A DNA stretch of 64,000 nucleotides from Hsuehochloa calcarea (GCA_036346395.1 CM070609.1:24983223-25047222); one strand, 5' to 3'. Counted from the first letter of the stretch, positions 10,801-21,589 are shown. Translations and numbers: made by a program. Notes: generated by a model not told the origin, from the sequence alone.

Positions 10801-13111
10801 TGGCGAGCAGACGTCCACGCCGTGACACGCCCTCGGTTTACGGGAGAGACCGCCCTCTCCTTCGAGGTGAGGGGTCGTCGTCCGGGGCAGCGTCCGCAGG
10901 AGGTGATGAGAGGAGGACCAGGGGCAGCAGCCGCAGGAGGTAGTGGTCTCCTCCCTCGCCACGTGACGAGGTGCTGGAGGAGGAGCACGTGACGGCCACG
11001 GCCACGTCCTCGTCGGAGGACGAGAGGGGTCAGCAGATGGGCGAGGGAGGCAAGGCGCTCGAGGGCGAGGGAGGCGAGGGGCTCGAGGGCGAGGGAGGGG
11101 TACCGCCACCCGACTCCTACGAGCGAGGTCCCGCGAGCCTCCTCCGTTCCGCTTCCTCACAACCGCCCAGTGATTCGGCCTATGGCAAAGAGGTAAGTAA
11201 CTATAGATGTTATCACAACTACTTCATAAGATATGTTGGAAATCATAAGAGAAACTGATAAATTTTCTTAATCACTTGTGCAGGGCCTGGTTGGTTTTGT
11301 CAGTACTCCAGCACGCACCCCCGCGAGCATCCTTGGTGTTTTGTGCAGAAATGGTACTCGGCATTGTGCAATCGTCCAAGAGCCGTGGTGCGGGAGCCGC
11401 CTCAATCGGGACAGTACGCTACTGTCACGGATGACACTTACCGCAACAAGCGTGAGCGGTATTGGCGGAGTTTTGGGTAAGTTTCTCTCGCACAACATTG
11501 CTTAATACATCTCATTCATTGGTTAAATGTTTTATTGAAATAATGAATGGATACATCGGTTTTGTATGCAGAAATTTTTCAAGGCCGAAGAAGGACTTGA
11601 GGCCCAGCGACCCGGTACGCTGCAGCTTGTAGGAAGTACGTCACCGACATGCACCACCATGGGCGCGTCCAAGCCCACATAGACTACTACAGGTCGGTAC
11701 TTAAGCAGTCCCTCCCCAAGCCTCAAGCAAGACTGATTCTGACCCGGGACCAGTACCTTGAGGTAGGCGAATAACATTCATAATGATTCGCTTTGATATT
11801 AAGTAGGTTCAATTTCATCTTCTTATATGTCAAATACTCGATGACTTGTAGGTGATTCCTGGTGGTGCCGATCGTATCCCGAGTCTTTGGCCATGATCGT
11901 GGACAAGTGGTTATCACAGACTTTGTTGACATGCACGAGAGGCGGGAATGGCGTCCTCGATGAGGCAAGGTCCAACTCACCATCAAGGCGACCGCAGCCT
12001 CCCTGATACAAACAAGCATACGTAAGTGATTTCTTTCATTTATTTTGATGCTCAATTCGCTTGATTTCTCACCATCTTCCGCCTTTCTCGCAGGAGGTCA
12101 CGCGACCGGCGAGGAGGTCTCGAGTTCTCTGCGTGGGCTATGTCCCACATGGGCGGCGTCGTCCTCTGTCTCCTTCGACTCGGCTGCCCCGCCCCAGGTG
12201 TACTCCGACCCGAACGTGTATACTAAAGTCCAAGAGTACACGTCCTCGATAAGGGAGATCTATGGGGAAGATTACAATGTGCGCACTGAGCCCATTGATG
12301 CATAGACGATCATGAGGCTCGGAGGAGGCAAGAAGCACGGCGGTGTGGATTGCGACGGCGCCATCGACTCCACCACTGCTCCTCCTCGACGCTATCCGAG
12401 CACGAGCACGAGCTCCATCCACCCATACGCACACGGCCTTCTCCAAAGATCGCAGCGGTCCATGCACCTGTAATTCTGCTTTACTCGTCGACGTTGATAT
12501 TTACACACCTAAATTAGATTTGCATTATCGATACATTGAGTGAAATATTGCAGCCGAGCTGCAAGAAACAAAAGGCAAAGTCAAGAGCGAACGCTGAATC
12601 GACCGCAGACAACGCAGCCCAAAGCCAGTCGCGTTCGACACCGCAAGGCGAGATAGCGGAGATGATGGTGATCATGCAAAGTCTTGGGCAAGCATCGGGT
12701 GTACTGCGCGCTTTCAGCTCCTCCACCTCCTACTCCCGCAGCTACTCCCGTAAGTATGAAAGTTCACTTTTCGCTTGTGCTTTGCATGTATGTCGGCCTT
12801 CGTGCGTTGTGGATGTCGGCCTTCGTGCCGTTGTGGATGTCGGCGTTCAGTGCGTTGTTTCTTGCAGTTTTGGAAACCTCCCGTGCGGGGAGTCTGCCAA
12901 ATTTTCAATTGAGTCTAATCTTTTTGTATTCCTAGATTACTAGATGCAATCTCTAAGTTCCAAAACTGTTTTCCCGGATTACTCACACATGCAATCTCTG
13001 CTCCTTTGTGCAGCCTCCGTCCGCGGGTTCCAATCATCCCGGTAGTCGGCCACCGTTGATCCCGCTTTTCCTTCACCACCGTCTCATAGGCTACCTTGAT
13101 GAGGACTAGTG
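10801..13111 (+). pseudogene. Second En/Spm-type gene of CACTA-2 (Ptta/En/Spm plant transposase-like), degenerate
   Basis: The start at 10801 opens MASRRPRRDTPS, 120 bases after the TNP2 stop. The first exon is rich in Gly, Glu and Arg. Likely introns interrupt it (for example GT at about 11192 and AG before 11283). Later pieces resemble the Ptta/En/Spm transposase family. They include the HHHGRVQAHIDYYRS region near 11655, and a Lys/Ala/Gln-rich segment near 12550 (KKQKAKSRANAES) before an EMMVIMQSL helix. Frames shift often. In En/Spm systems the second protein binds the subterminal repeats, so the TTTGCCGAGGGC arrays are its probable targets. Family assignment is from residue pattern only. 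Confidence 0.5.
12787..12910. repeat. GGCCTTCGTGCC module, right copy
   Basis: TATGTCGGCCTTCGTGC units are followed by GTTTTGGAAACCTCCCG and GCCAAATTTT, in the same order and orientation as at 6340-6530. The two copies are 6.4 kb apart inside one transposon. Confidence 0.7.
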
Positions 13112-13393
13112 CTAGGTGATGTGGTTGGACTTTATTGTAATATTTGTGGTTTATGGTTCTGACTTGTGCTTGGATTTCATGAACTTGTCGTAATAAACAT
13201 GTGAATGATGATGAACATGTGACTTGTCGTTGTAATATATTGTGATTTGTGGTTCACAATTATGGTTGTGATATATTGTGAGAAAATGGGTTCTGTGTGA
13301 TATATATATGTGATGGTTGATATATATATATGTATATATATGAAATGCTTGTATCGATGGAATGCAAAAAACAAAAAAAAATTAAATTTCTGC

Positions 13394-13912
13394 ATCTTTG
13401 CCGAGGGCAATGACCAAGGCCCTCGGCAAAGGAGGAAAAATTCTGGAACATTTCTTTGCCGAGGGCCATCGTTGGAGGCCCTCGGCAAAGACTTTTTTAA
13501 AAAAAATTAAAATTTCTTTGCCGAGGGCCTGCGGGGAAGCCCTCGGCAAAGATTTTTCAAAAAAGAATAATTCTTTGCCGAGGGCCGTCCCATTGCCCTC
13601 GGCAAAGATTTTTTGGAAAAATTCTGCAACATTTCTTTGCCGAGGGCCATGGTTGGAGGCCCTCGGCAAAGATTTTTCAAAAAAAAAAAGAATAATTCTT
13701 TGCCGAGGGCCCCCGGAGACGGCCCTCGGCAAAGACTCCGTCCGAGGCGTCGGCGCCGTGACGGCTGCTTTTGTTTGCCGAGTGCCGGTCCAGCCCTCGG
13801 CAAAGGCTTTGCCGAGTGCTCGATAAAGGACCCTCGGCAAAGACCCTCTTCGCCGACTCAAAATTCCCCGAGAGCTCTTTGCCTAGGGCCTCAGGCCCTC
13901 GGCAAAGATGCC
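13394..13912. repeat. CACTA-2 right subterminal repeat array
   Basis: Eight or more hairpin pairs of TTTGCCGAGGGC and GCCCTCGGCAAAG are separated by A/T linkers such as ATTTTTCAAAAAA. The array runs to the right terminus at 13925 and mirrors the left arrays. Confidence 0.9.
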
Positions 13913-14167
13913 GTCTCCAGTAGTGTCATGGGCCACATGGGCCACGCTACGAGCAGGCCGAGGTATTACATTCACCCCCACTTAAGGGCTGACGCCCTCG
14001 GCAGCATACCGCATACACGGCAAATGCCCAGAACCACCCCTCGGTACACGTCCGTGCGTCTAGTGCCGGCACATATGCCATGCCATGTGTCCACTCCGGG
14101 CCCACATGCGCCATGCGCCATATGCCTGCGCCCCTGTCCCGCACGCGCCCGTGCAGCGAAGGTTGAT

Positions 14168-14179
14168 GCTCTGATACCA
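14168..14179 (-). other. Primer-binding site of the TRIM
   Basis: The minus strand reads TGGTATCAGAGC, the classic complement of the 3' end of initiator-methionine tRNA. It lies two bases inside the LTR end at 14182. This fixes the orientation of the TRIM as minus. Confidence 0.88.
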
Positions 14180-14333
14180 TTTGTAACACCCTGACTCAAA
14201 ATCGGCTCAATGACCAGCCCACCATGGGGCGGACCCGCGCACACATAGCACCTCTTACACTTTCGTCCTCGCTTCGTGTAAAAGGGTTAACCCGGAGGTG
14301 CTACGTTTGGATCCAACATGCATTATGTACAGA

Positions 14334-15030
14334 TACATTATGAAATGTGCCCGTCGAATCAAAGAACCGGTGGGTTTCCTCGACCCACACGTGGTCTCTG
14401 AGCAAACAATCAACCAAGTCGCATCCTACGTCGAGAATTACATAAAAATGGGATTGCTTGCTCTGGACGACAAGAACTACATAATGGTGCCCTACAACCA
14501 GAAGTAAGTGCTTCAATATTTGCTATACAAATTACGTTTCAACATAGGTTTATGACTATAGAGACATACACGAGTAGGTTCCACTGGATTCTTCTGATTC
14601 TTGTGCCAAAGAGGAACATGGTATTGTACCTTGATTCTCTACTCAACAAAAATCACAACTTCACCCTTCTTAAAGGAATACTCGACAGGTATGTTCATTT
14701 CCTCCGCACATAACTCTATTGTAGTCTTCCCTCGTTTGAAATGGACAATGATAACTTTTTTGAATCATGTAGGGCGTTCATCGGCTATGTTGCCAAGGGA
14801 AGTTTATACAAGGGAACGAGCGCCACACTGACTCACAAGATGTGATTTCCGGTACGCGCTACAACACAATAATCATATATCATACTCCATAATATTGCGT
14901 CTCGAACTGACTGTACATATATATGTAATTCTATTTTTGCAGTGCCGCAGACAAAAACGAGATCACCTATGCGCATTCTACGTATGCCATCATATGCAGC
15001 TATTGATTGCTTCTAGGACGCACGATCCCC
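14334..15030 (+). pseudogene. Ulp1-type cysteine protease domain (peptidase C48) carried by CACTA-4, C-terminal part
   Basis: The split coding region has grass-like introns (GTAAGTGC at 14505, TAG before the next exon, GTATGTTC near 14690, TTTTGCAG before 14943). It carries the expected C48 order: a catalytic-type His in FHWILLILVP (codon 14582-14584), an Asp in YLDSL (14633-14635), and a Cys in HLCAFYVCHH (14970-14972). The upstream exon has GFLDPHVVSEQTINQVASYV, also present in CACTA-3. Ulp1 proteases remove SUMO from proteins. Copies inside plant transposons are known, for example in Kaonashi MULEs, with unclear function. The 5' part of the gene is missing because the element is truncated. 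Confidence 0.75.
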
Positions 15031-15485
15031 AGGTTTGTTAATCTCGTAATAATTATTTTCTAATTACAAATTTAAATATATGTGCTTACTACTTTACTCC
15101 TGCTAGCGACAGGGCTTGAACATAGAGTTAAATGCACTCGAGATGGACCGGGTCATGCACGTTCGAGGGGAGCTCTGCGTCTTCATCAAGGCAGACATAG
15201 TTAACACCACCGGAGAGTTTCACGCTGTCGACACCGATGAACGACCTCGAAACAATTGATTCAATATTGTAATTCACTTTGACTGGTTGTAATTCAATTT
15301 GTAACTCTAGCGACAATATATACTTGAAACATTCTTTTGTAATTGATTTTGAGTTAATTAAATGATCACTTTGAGTTGTCAACAATTATCTGTGATATGT
15401 TTCTGCTTGCTAGTTTTCAGAGGGCATGGCTAGCAATTCCTGAGGCTAGCTGAAAATACGATAAAAATTAATTAGATCTGAAGAC

Positions 15486-15815
15486 TTATCACAGACGGTT
15501 CCAACGACAAACCGTCTGTGATATTTCAAAATCACGGACGATTCGTGGCACGAACCGTCTGTGATTCTGTAGTATCACAAACGGTTCGTGGTTAGAACCG
15601 TCTGTGATTCTGAAATATCACAGACGGTTCCAACCACGAACCGTCTGTGATTCTGTAGTATCACAGACGGTTCGTGGTTGGAACCGTCTGTGATAAGACT
15701 TATCACATACGGTTTTTCAACCGTCTGTAATAACCGCCTGTTATCACAGACATAAAATTTCAAACGGTTCAAAAACCGTCTGTGATGACTGTTGCGAACC
15801 GTCTGTGATGAGCTT
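15486..15815. repeat. CACTA-4 subterminal repeat array, well preserved
   Basis: At least five hairpin pairs of ATCACAGACGGTT and AACCGTCTGTGAT occur with loops such as CGTGGTTGGAAC. Units here are nearly all perfect, unlike those at 25600-26045. Confidence 0.9.
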
Positions 15816-15831
15816 TTCTGTAGTAGTGTCA

Positions 15832-16481
15832 AGCGCTAAGGTGCCTCTTGGGATGCAACAACTGCCACCTCTTTACATGCTATACAAGGGCTAAAGTCAG
15901 TGGACATAGAAGCTGGGCAATCGGAGTTAACAGCAAGGAGTCAGTGAGTATGGGTTTGAGTGATTTCTTCTTGATTGTAAAAAGCATAGTGAATATAAAA
16001 ACACAAGGGTAGGGTTATTATTCTCCCAGGGGAAGGTTTGAACCTGTCTAAATCTGTGTGGATCTATTTTAAGGGAAGCCCCAAATATTTATTCGTAAGA
16101 TCGATACTAGATCATCGACAATGACCTTCTTAATGAGATATGATTGAAATCTCGGGGGATTTAGAGCTAGGAATCAAAAGCTAGGTCGTTTTGGTATCAT
16201 CGTGTGTTGCTGTCTCTGCTGCTGGATGTCAGACCGCTCCTCAGGCAGTCAGACCGGCTCACCGACGGTCAAATCGGCCAGTGATTGGCGGTCAGACCGG
16301 CCAAGAGGATTTTGTATCGAGGTTTTCCGATTTCAACGCAAGACTTCCGTTGTTCTTGTGTTTCTGATCTTCATAACTTTCATAGCTACTGAAATGAAGA
16401 AGAAGTTGAATACTGTCGATTTCGAAGAAGAGTAATGCTCTTATTCACCTCCTCTAGTCGTCTTTCAGTCCAATAATAAAC
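15832..16481 (+). mobile_element. Old copia LTR fragment (SIRE/Opie-like), plus orientation
   Basis: This contains GGTCAGACCGGCC-type motifs like those in the LTRs of the 48298-58031 element. It ends with TTATTCACCTCCTCTAGTCG then CAGTCCAATA, which corresponds to the complement of that element's LTR start (TGTTGGACCG, CGACTAGAGG, GGTGAATA). CACTA-4 ends just to its left, so only the last 650 bases are visible. It is diverged and older than the complete element. Confidence 0.55.
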
Positions 16482-16483
16482 TA

Positions 16484-16743
16484 CTCCCTCCGTTCATAAA
16501 TGTATGACATCCTAAAAGCGCGGAGTCAAAATTTTCTAACTTTGACTAATAATATATGAAAAACTATTTAGATTTTTCATGAGATAATAGTATCATTAGT
16601 TTTGTTATGATAATTATTTTCATAATATAATAATTTTATAATTTTTACCCACATAATCATGTAAAATGTTAATAGCCAAAGTTGAATATTGAAAACCGTA
16701 TTGATATCCAAAATAAATTTCGTACATTCTTGTACATAGGGAG
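16484..16743. mobile_element. Stowaway-type MITE, 260 bp
   Basis: It starts CTCCCTCCGTTCATAAATG and ends in the complementary ...TAGGGAG, flanked by TA on both sides (16482-16483 and 16744-16745). These are the signature terminus and TA target site of grass Stowaway (Tc1/mariner-type) MITEs. The interior is A/T-rich and non-coding. It sits about 300 bases beyond the stop codon of the ABCG gene. Confidence 0.85.
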
Positions 16744-17046
16744 TATTACGGAAGCTTGTAAACGGAGCTAAACGCAAAACAAAGGCACGTTTAATCCGGC
16801 CGTACTGCTTGACTGAAGGTTGGACAGCTAAGCTTATAGCCATGAACTAATGAAGTCTTGCAAAGCTGCAAGATGCATGTGCACTTCTCAACGCGAATTT
16901 GACAAGAACGCACACTTACATACACTACCCATTCATGTACTACTACACTACAGAAGTACAAATACCAAACGGTTCAATACGTAGTTCGACGATCGAAGGA
17001 AGACAACCGAACAAAACGACCGTGCTCTCGATCTCCGCTGGGATGG

Positions 17047-20000
17047 TCATGGCCTGCCGGAGCCCTGCTCGGCGACGTGCACTGACGGCGCGGTGCTCCT
17101 GAACCTGAGCCCCTTAACCATGGGCTTCACCTTCTCGGTGAGCTTCACGATGACCAGGAACAGCAGCCTGTATAGCACGACCATCCCGCACAGGATCGCG
17201 AGGTCGACCCACTTGCTGTACCCCATCTCCACTTGCCAGTAGTTCCTCAGGATCTCGCCGCCGGTGATCGTGGCGGCGCCGCCGGCCTGGTTGTTGGGGA
17301 ATGTGAGGCCCATGAACTCATTCTTGTAGAACCCCTGGTTGGCGTACTTGTGGAAGGCGACGTAGTACATGGGGTACCGCCACACTGGTTTGGGCAGGTC
17401 GCGTGGCAGGCGGAAGAAGCCGCCGTTGAGCATCATGACGCCCTGGATGCCGGCGCCGGTGATGATGCCCATGAGGAAGTCGGGCACGGCGCTGGCAACG
17501 ATCATCATGAGGCCCTCCACGAGCATCATGGTCATGAAGAGCACCAGCGCGAAGTAGACGAAGTGGCCGAAGCTACTCTGGAGGCCGGTCAGGTAGTAGG
17601 CCATCGCGCCCGGCACCACCGAGATGAGCGCCAGGTACGGCGTCGCCGACACCGTGTTTGCGATCACGAACGACGACACGCCGTAGTGCCCGTTCAGCCT
17701 CTCCCTCCCAAATATCTGCATCGTCATGTGTCATATATATACGTAAGAATGAAGCGAACAATGATCCATTTATTGATGTAGAAATGTTCCTATTGGATTT
17801 GGACATGCTAGAAATGTTCCTATTGGATTTGGACATGCAAGAACTAGTGTAGAGACCTTCATGTCCTCGACGAAAGAGGGGAAGCCTCCGATGGCCATGA
17901 AGGTGAGGAAGGCCGCGACGAACATGAGCATGGAGCCACGGGCCTGCAGAGTTTTCAGATGAGATCACCATACACGTACACGTATGATCAGATACAGTAG
18001 AGCACTGCAGGGCACAGTGAAGGATACGATTGAATGGAACACTGTGGTGCCCATTGCAATCTGGCAACGAATTTAGTCACCTGGATCGATCCATAGCTGT
18101 GGCCGACATCGTAGTAAATGGTGCCGACGCAGAGGCACAGCGCGACGTAAATGCCGAACCGCAGCCAGTAGTAGCCCAAGTCTCTGTACATGTTCACAAA
18201 GGACCTCTTGGTGAGCACAACGGATTGCGTCAGGAAGCTTGGCTGCCCTTCCTTCTTCACCACCGCCCCTCCCTGCAAAAAAAAAAAAAGCACAGGTCAT
18301 AAAATTGGTAAATTTTACCTCTCATAGTACAAGAAATGGCAAACGTGTAGTGGTAGAATTCAGCATGTGATGTACGACTTACGGTGCCGCGTATATTGGC
18401 GATCTGTCGCGTCACTCTCTCCAAGTGGGCGGATGATTTGTACGAATTCACCAGCGCGTCAATTGCCTGAGTAGTGGTCATTTTCTTGCCGTCCAGGCCT
18501 TCCTCGATATCCTGATGAATGGAAGGGGAGGTGAGGAGTAAATTCACCAATTCAGCAGCTTTCAGATAGTTAAGCTAACACCGACTTGCAAGAATACGGT
18601 AGAACTCGTGATGTGCTCACCTTGTCAAAGTCCTTGTTTATGGTCCTCAGGAAGTGGTCGGAAGGATTCATCAGTGACGGACAAGGGAACCCGCTCAGAG
18701 CGAAAAACTGCGAAAAATGGACTATGGTTAATTTCAGATGTTGCAGTCCAAGCCTGAATAATTTCTCCTGTACTATGGTTGTTGTAGTCCAGCAAATAGT
18801 AATCTGAAGAATTTCTTCTGTGCCTTGTAGTCCAAGTTCAGCAAGTCAAGAACAGAGAGAGGTTTGAAATTTCAGATGTTGGTCCATGTAATAGTAATAC
18901 CATTGTCTTCAGTTAGTTATGGACCGATCATGACATGCCTTTGTCCTTGGTACATAGTACGCGACCGCCATGGCCAATTAGAAAAGACGCGTGTTTTTCC
19001 TCGTGATTTCTTCTGACTCCCAACTTCAAACCTAGTGGTCAATTTACGCTATAGAAGTAGACCTAATACTACCTAATTTCGTCCTCAATCACACCTAGTA
19101 CGAGACCGCCATGGCCAATTAGAAATACCAAGTTGGCTAAAGTAGTATTACGTACGTTGCTTCTTTACATTTGAGTTGTTTATTTGAGTCTCTAAACTTC
19201 TAGTTTTGCTATTCAAGTCCATAATATAAGTGTCCTCCAAAAAAAGTTGGTAACAAGTGTAGTAGCAACTTCCGAAAAGAAAATCACTCAAAACATCCAA
19301 TCTTATGCAACTGTCATGATTACCCCGTCCAAAAAAAACAGTTATCGCTACTTGAGAGTGTCTATGCTTCAAGTAACTAAAATTTCTTTATCCATTAGTC
19401 ACATTTTCTCACCGTTGAATCAACATTCTATAACTCAGATTGTTTCTTTTTAAAAATAGACAAAAGTAAATGTAGACGAACCCTACGAATACAAAAAAAA
19501 TTCTAAAATAGACAAAAGTAAATCTAGGTGAACCCTATAAATACAACAAAAAAAAAACAAATTCAAAAACAAAAACAAATATAATTAAAAGTTACAGTAA
19601 AGTTATGCTAAAATTATATATCACATAGTACTGTAATTTTAACCTTAGTATTGTGGAATTGTAGACAACTGATAAATAAAAAAATTTCAGGTAACTGAAA
19701 ATTACCAAATCCATAATTTTAAACCCTCATGTTGTATACTAGTACTACCTAGTAACTTGGCATCACAATAAGTACTGTGACTGAAAGAAATTCAGTACAT
19801 GGGTTCGTGACAGTCAAGACTAAATATTTGATGCAACTTTGTCTATCCATTTGTGCTGTTGTACGAATCATCCAGAAGATGCTAGAGTGCGAATCCACCG
19901 ACTAGCCAAAGTCAAAGTCCAAACACGTGTAAGCATAACTACCGATTAATTCTTTTTGCTAAAGAACTTAACTGAAGCTATTCGTTAGAAACAGCAACAA

Positions 20001-21458
20001 TTAATAAAGCTATACACGTACGTATGCTCTAGTACGTATGTATGTACCTGGCTGGTCTCGGCGGCGGCGCCGAAGAAGACGGTCTTGCCGTAGGCGAGGA
20101 GGCAGAGGCCGTGGAAGAGGCCGAACACTTCGGTGCTGGGCTGGTGCACGGCCGCGACGACGGTCATGCCCTCGTGGCGCGCTAGCCGCGCGATCCGGCT
20201 GACGACGTGGTAGGACGCGGCGCTGTCGAGGCCGCTCGTGGGCTCGTCCAGGAACAGCAGCGCGGGGCGCGTCAGGATCTCCATGCAGATGCTGACCCGG
20301 CGGCGCTGCCCACCGCTGATCCCCTTGTGCGCCCACCCACCGATGCGCGTGTCCGCCGCGCCCTCCAGCCCCAACTCCTGCAGCGTCTCCTCCGCGCGCT
20401 CCCGCTTCGCCGCCGCGGACATCGCGCTAGGCAGCTGCAGCTGCGCCGAGTAGTGCACCGCCTCGCGCACCGTCAGCGTTGTCATCAGCACGTCGTCCTG
20501 CGTCACGTACGCCTGCACATGTGTATGCGTGCACGCACACGCGATGAGTTCACGGCCGTGAATCAATTTACATACACATACTCAACATACTCAAATCATT
20601 ATCAACGAAAACGAGATTCTCGGAACCACCGTATGTCCGTATCACGCGCTAGGCTTACCGATGTTCCAAACGACAGCTTCTGCCTCCGGCCATTGATCAG
20701 AATGTCTCCCTTCTGGCTCACATTAGAACCTAACCTTCCTGTACCGCAGAAATGCAACATATGGTATCAGAGCACGCAACTCGTAGGAATTACATCTTGT
20801 CCCTCACCGATAAAAAAATAAAACATCTAGAGATCAGATGTCACTACGCGTATGAACAAAATCTTTTGCTTAATTTTATCGTAAAGACGTACTGATTGAA
20901 AGGCCAGGTCATCAGACACACGAGTATAATTTATCTCATGACTGTGTAGAAAGATTTCGTAAGATTCACGTGCATGTATACAGTACCTGCTAAGGCATCA
21001 AGAAGAGTGGACTTGCCGCAGCCGGACGGCCCCATGATGGCGAGGACCTCGCCGGGGCTCGCGTAGCCGTTGAGGCCGCACAGGATGGGGACGCGGCCGC
21101 CCTTGCTGCCGGTCGCGGACACCCAGAGGTCCTCCCACGCGAGGACGATGCCCTGGTCGGTCCGGCGCAAGGAGGTCTCGCGGACGACGGCTTTGGCGCC
21201 GTTCCCGACGCCCCCGTTCTCCACGCTGATCTCCAGCGAGGACTGCGGCAGCGGCATTGGCATCGGCAGGAACGGCGGCGGCGCGAACGAGCGCCCGCTG
21301 CTGAATGGGAATCCGTCGGTGCTGCGCATCGAGGCGCTGAGCTCGGAGGCCGTGTCAGATGGCCCCTCGTGGCCGGCGTCGGCTGGGCGGCTCTGCGGCC
21401 GCGGAGGGCTCGACGTCCACCTCGGCACGGCGGGGTGCTTCTGCTTCTCAGACGCCAT
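17047..21458 (-). CDS. ABCG (WBC-type) half-size ABC transporter, eight exons, 726 residues
   Basis: Coding exons are 21458-20987, 20738-20659, 20512-20048, 18707-18621, 18511-18383, 18272-18081, 17943-17857 and 17715-17047. All introns are GT-AG, phases agree, and the sum is 2181 bases. The N-terminal 100 residues are Pro/Ser-rich. The nucleotide-binding domain has Walker A GPSGCGKST (143-151), a Q-loop TQDD (about 188), the signature ISGGQ (249-253), Walker B LLFLDE (269-274) and the H-loop His 307. Six membrane segments follow from about residue 430 to the end, with NMYRDLGYYWLR, GGFPSFVEDMK and ERLNGHYGV typical of the AtABCG11/12/15 clade. That NBD-TMD order and length fit ABCG half-transporters, which dimerise in the plasma membrane. 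Members of this clade export cuticle or pollen-wall lipids. The exact substrate here is inference. Intron 3 is 1.34 kb. All key residues are present, so it looks functional. Confidence 0.95.
18708..20047 (-). other. Large third intron of the ABCG gene, with small internal repeats
   Basis: This 1.34 kb intron separates the nucleotide-binding exon from the linker exons. Within it ACCGCCATGGCCAATTAGAAA occurs near 18963 and 19103. A roughly 55-bp unit with AAATAGACAAAAGTAAAT is repeated in tandem at about 19455-19545. No transposon termini or ORFs with family features were found. Confidence 0.6.
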
Positions 21459-21577
21459 GGGGAGATGCTTGACCGGCCAGTGGGAAGCGTACGTAGGAGC
21501 TAGCGCGAGTTTGTAGCTAGCTAGGTGTTCTTGTGCTCGTTCTGGTCGAGTGTGAAGAAAGGTAGCGAGCTGGGCTG

Positions 21578-21585
21578 CTTAAATA
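21578..21585 (-). promoter_or_regulatory. Probable TATA box of the ABCG gene
   Basis: The minus strand reads CTCTATTTAAGCAG, with TATTTAAG about 120 bases upstream of the ATG at 21458. This is a normal distance for a plant TATA box plus a short 5' leader. No other TATA-like string was seen closer to the start. Confidence 0.55.
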
Positions 21586-21589
21586 GAGG

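Larger units (their letters stand above)
5027..13925. mobile_element. CACTA-2: complete CACTA transposon, 8.9 kb
   Basis: The left end is CACTACTGGAAACCCATC and the right end is the complement of CACTACTGGAGACGGCATC, so the terminal inverted repeats match over the first 10 bases and partly beyond. Both ends are flanked by the three bases TCA (5024-5026 and 13926-13928), the 3-bp target duplication expected of CACTA elements. Both ends carry arrays of TTTGCCGAGGGC and its complement. Inside, on the plus strand, are a TNP2-type transposase and a second En/Spm-type gene, both broken. The insertion split a TRIM LTR: joining the flanks restores a single LTR of about 256 bp. Confidence 0.93.
4819..14326 (-). 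mobile_element. TRIM (miniature LTR retroelement), split by CACTA-2 and truncated on its right
   Basis: A direct repeat beginning TGTAACACCCTGAC is found at 4819 and 14182. In minus orientation the right copy ends GGGTGTTACA, followed after two bases by TGGTATCAGAGC (14179-14168), an exact initiator-methionine tRNA primer-binding site. The other LTR covers 4819-5026 and, beyond CACTA-2, 13929-13974, about 256 bp in all, with termini TGAATGTAATAC and GGGTGTTACA. It is preceded in minus orientation by the purine tract AAGTGGGGG (13983-13975). Between PBS and purine tract lie only about 207 bp (13975-14181) with no coding capacity, which defines a TRIM. The right LTR loses similarity after 14326, where CACTA-4 sequence begins, so no TSD can be tested. 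Confidence 0.82.
14332..15828. mobile_element. CACTA-4: truncated CACTA end of the CACTA-3 family, inverted
   Basis: The right end reads CTTTTCTGTAGTAGTG, the complement of the CACTACTACAGAAAAG left end of CACTA-3. From 14332 to 15480 the sequence matches the reverse complement of about 26110-27180 in CACTA-3, including coding blocks. It stops abruptly at the TRIM LTR remnant (14326), so the rest of the element was deleted or lost by recombination. The three bases after the end are TCA. Its partner TSD is missing. Confidence 0.85.

Noticed and set aside
17233..17781. 182-codon plus-strand frame
   Set aside because: It lies opposite the last ABCG exon and is rich in His, Glu and Val. It is a shadow of a GC-rich coding exon.
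20207..20821. 204-codon plus-strand frame
   Set aside because: Opposite ABCG exon 3, with Arg/Leu-rich shadow composition.
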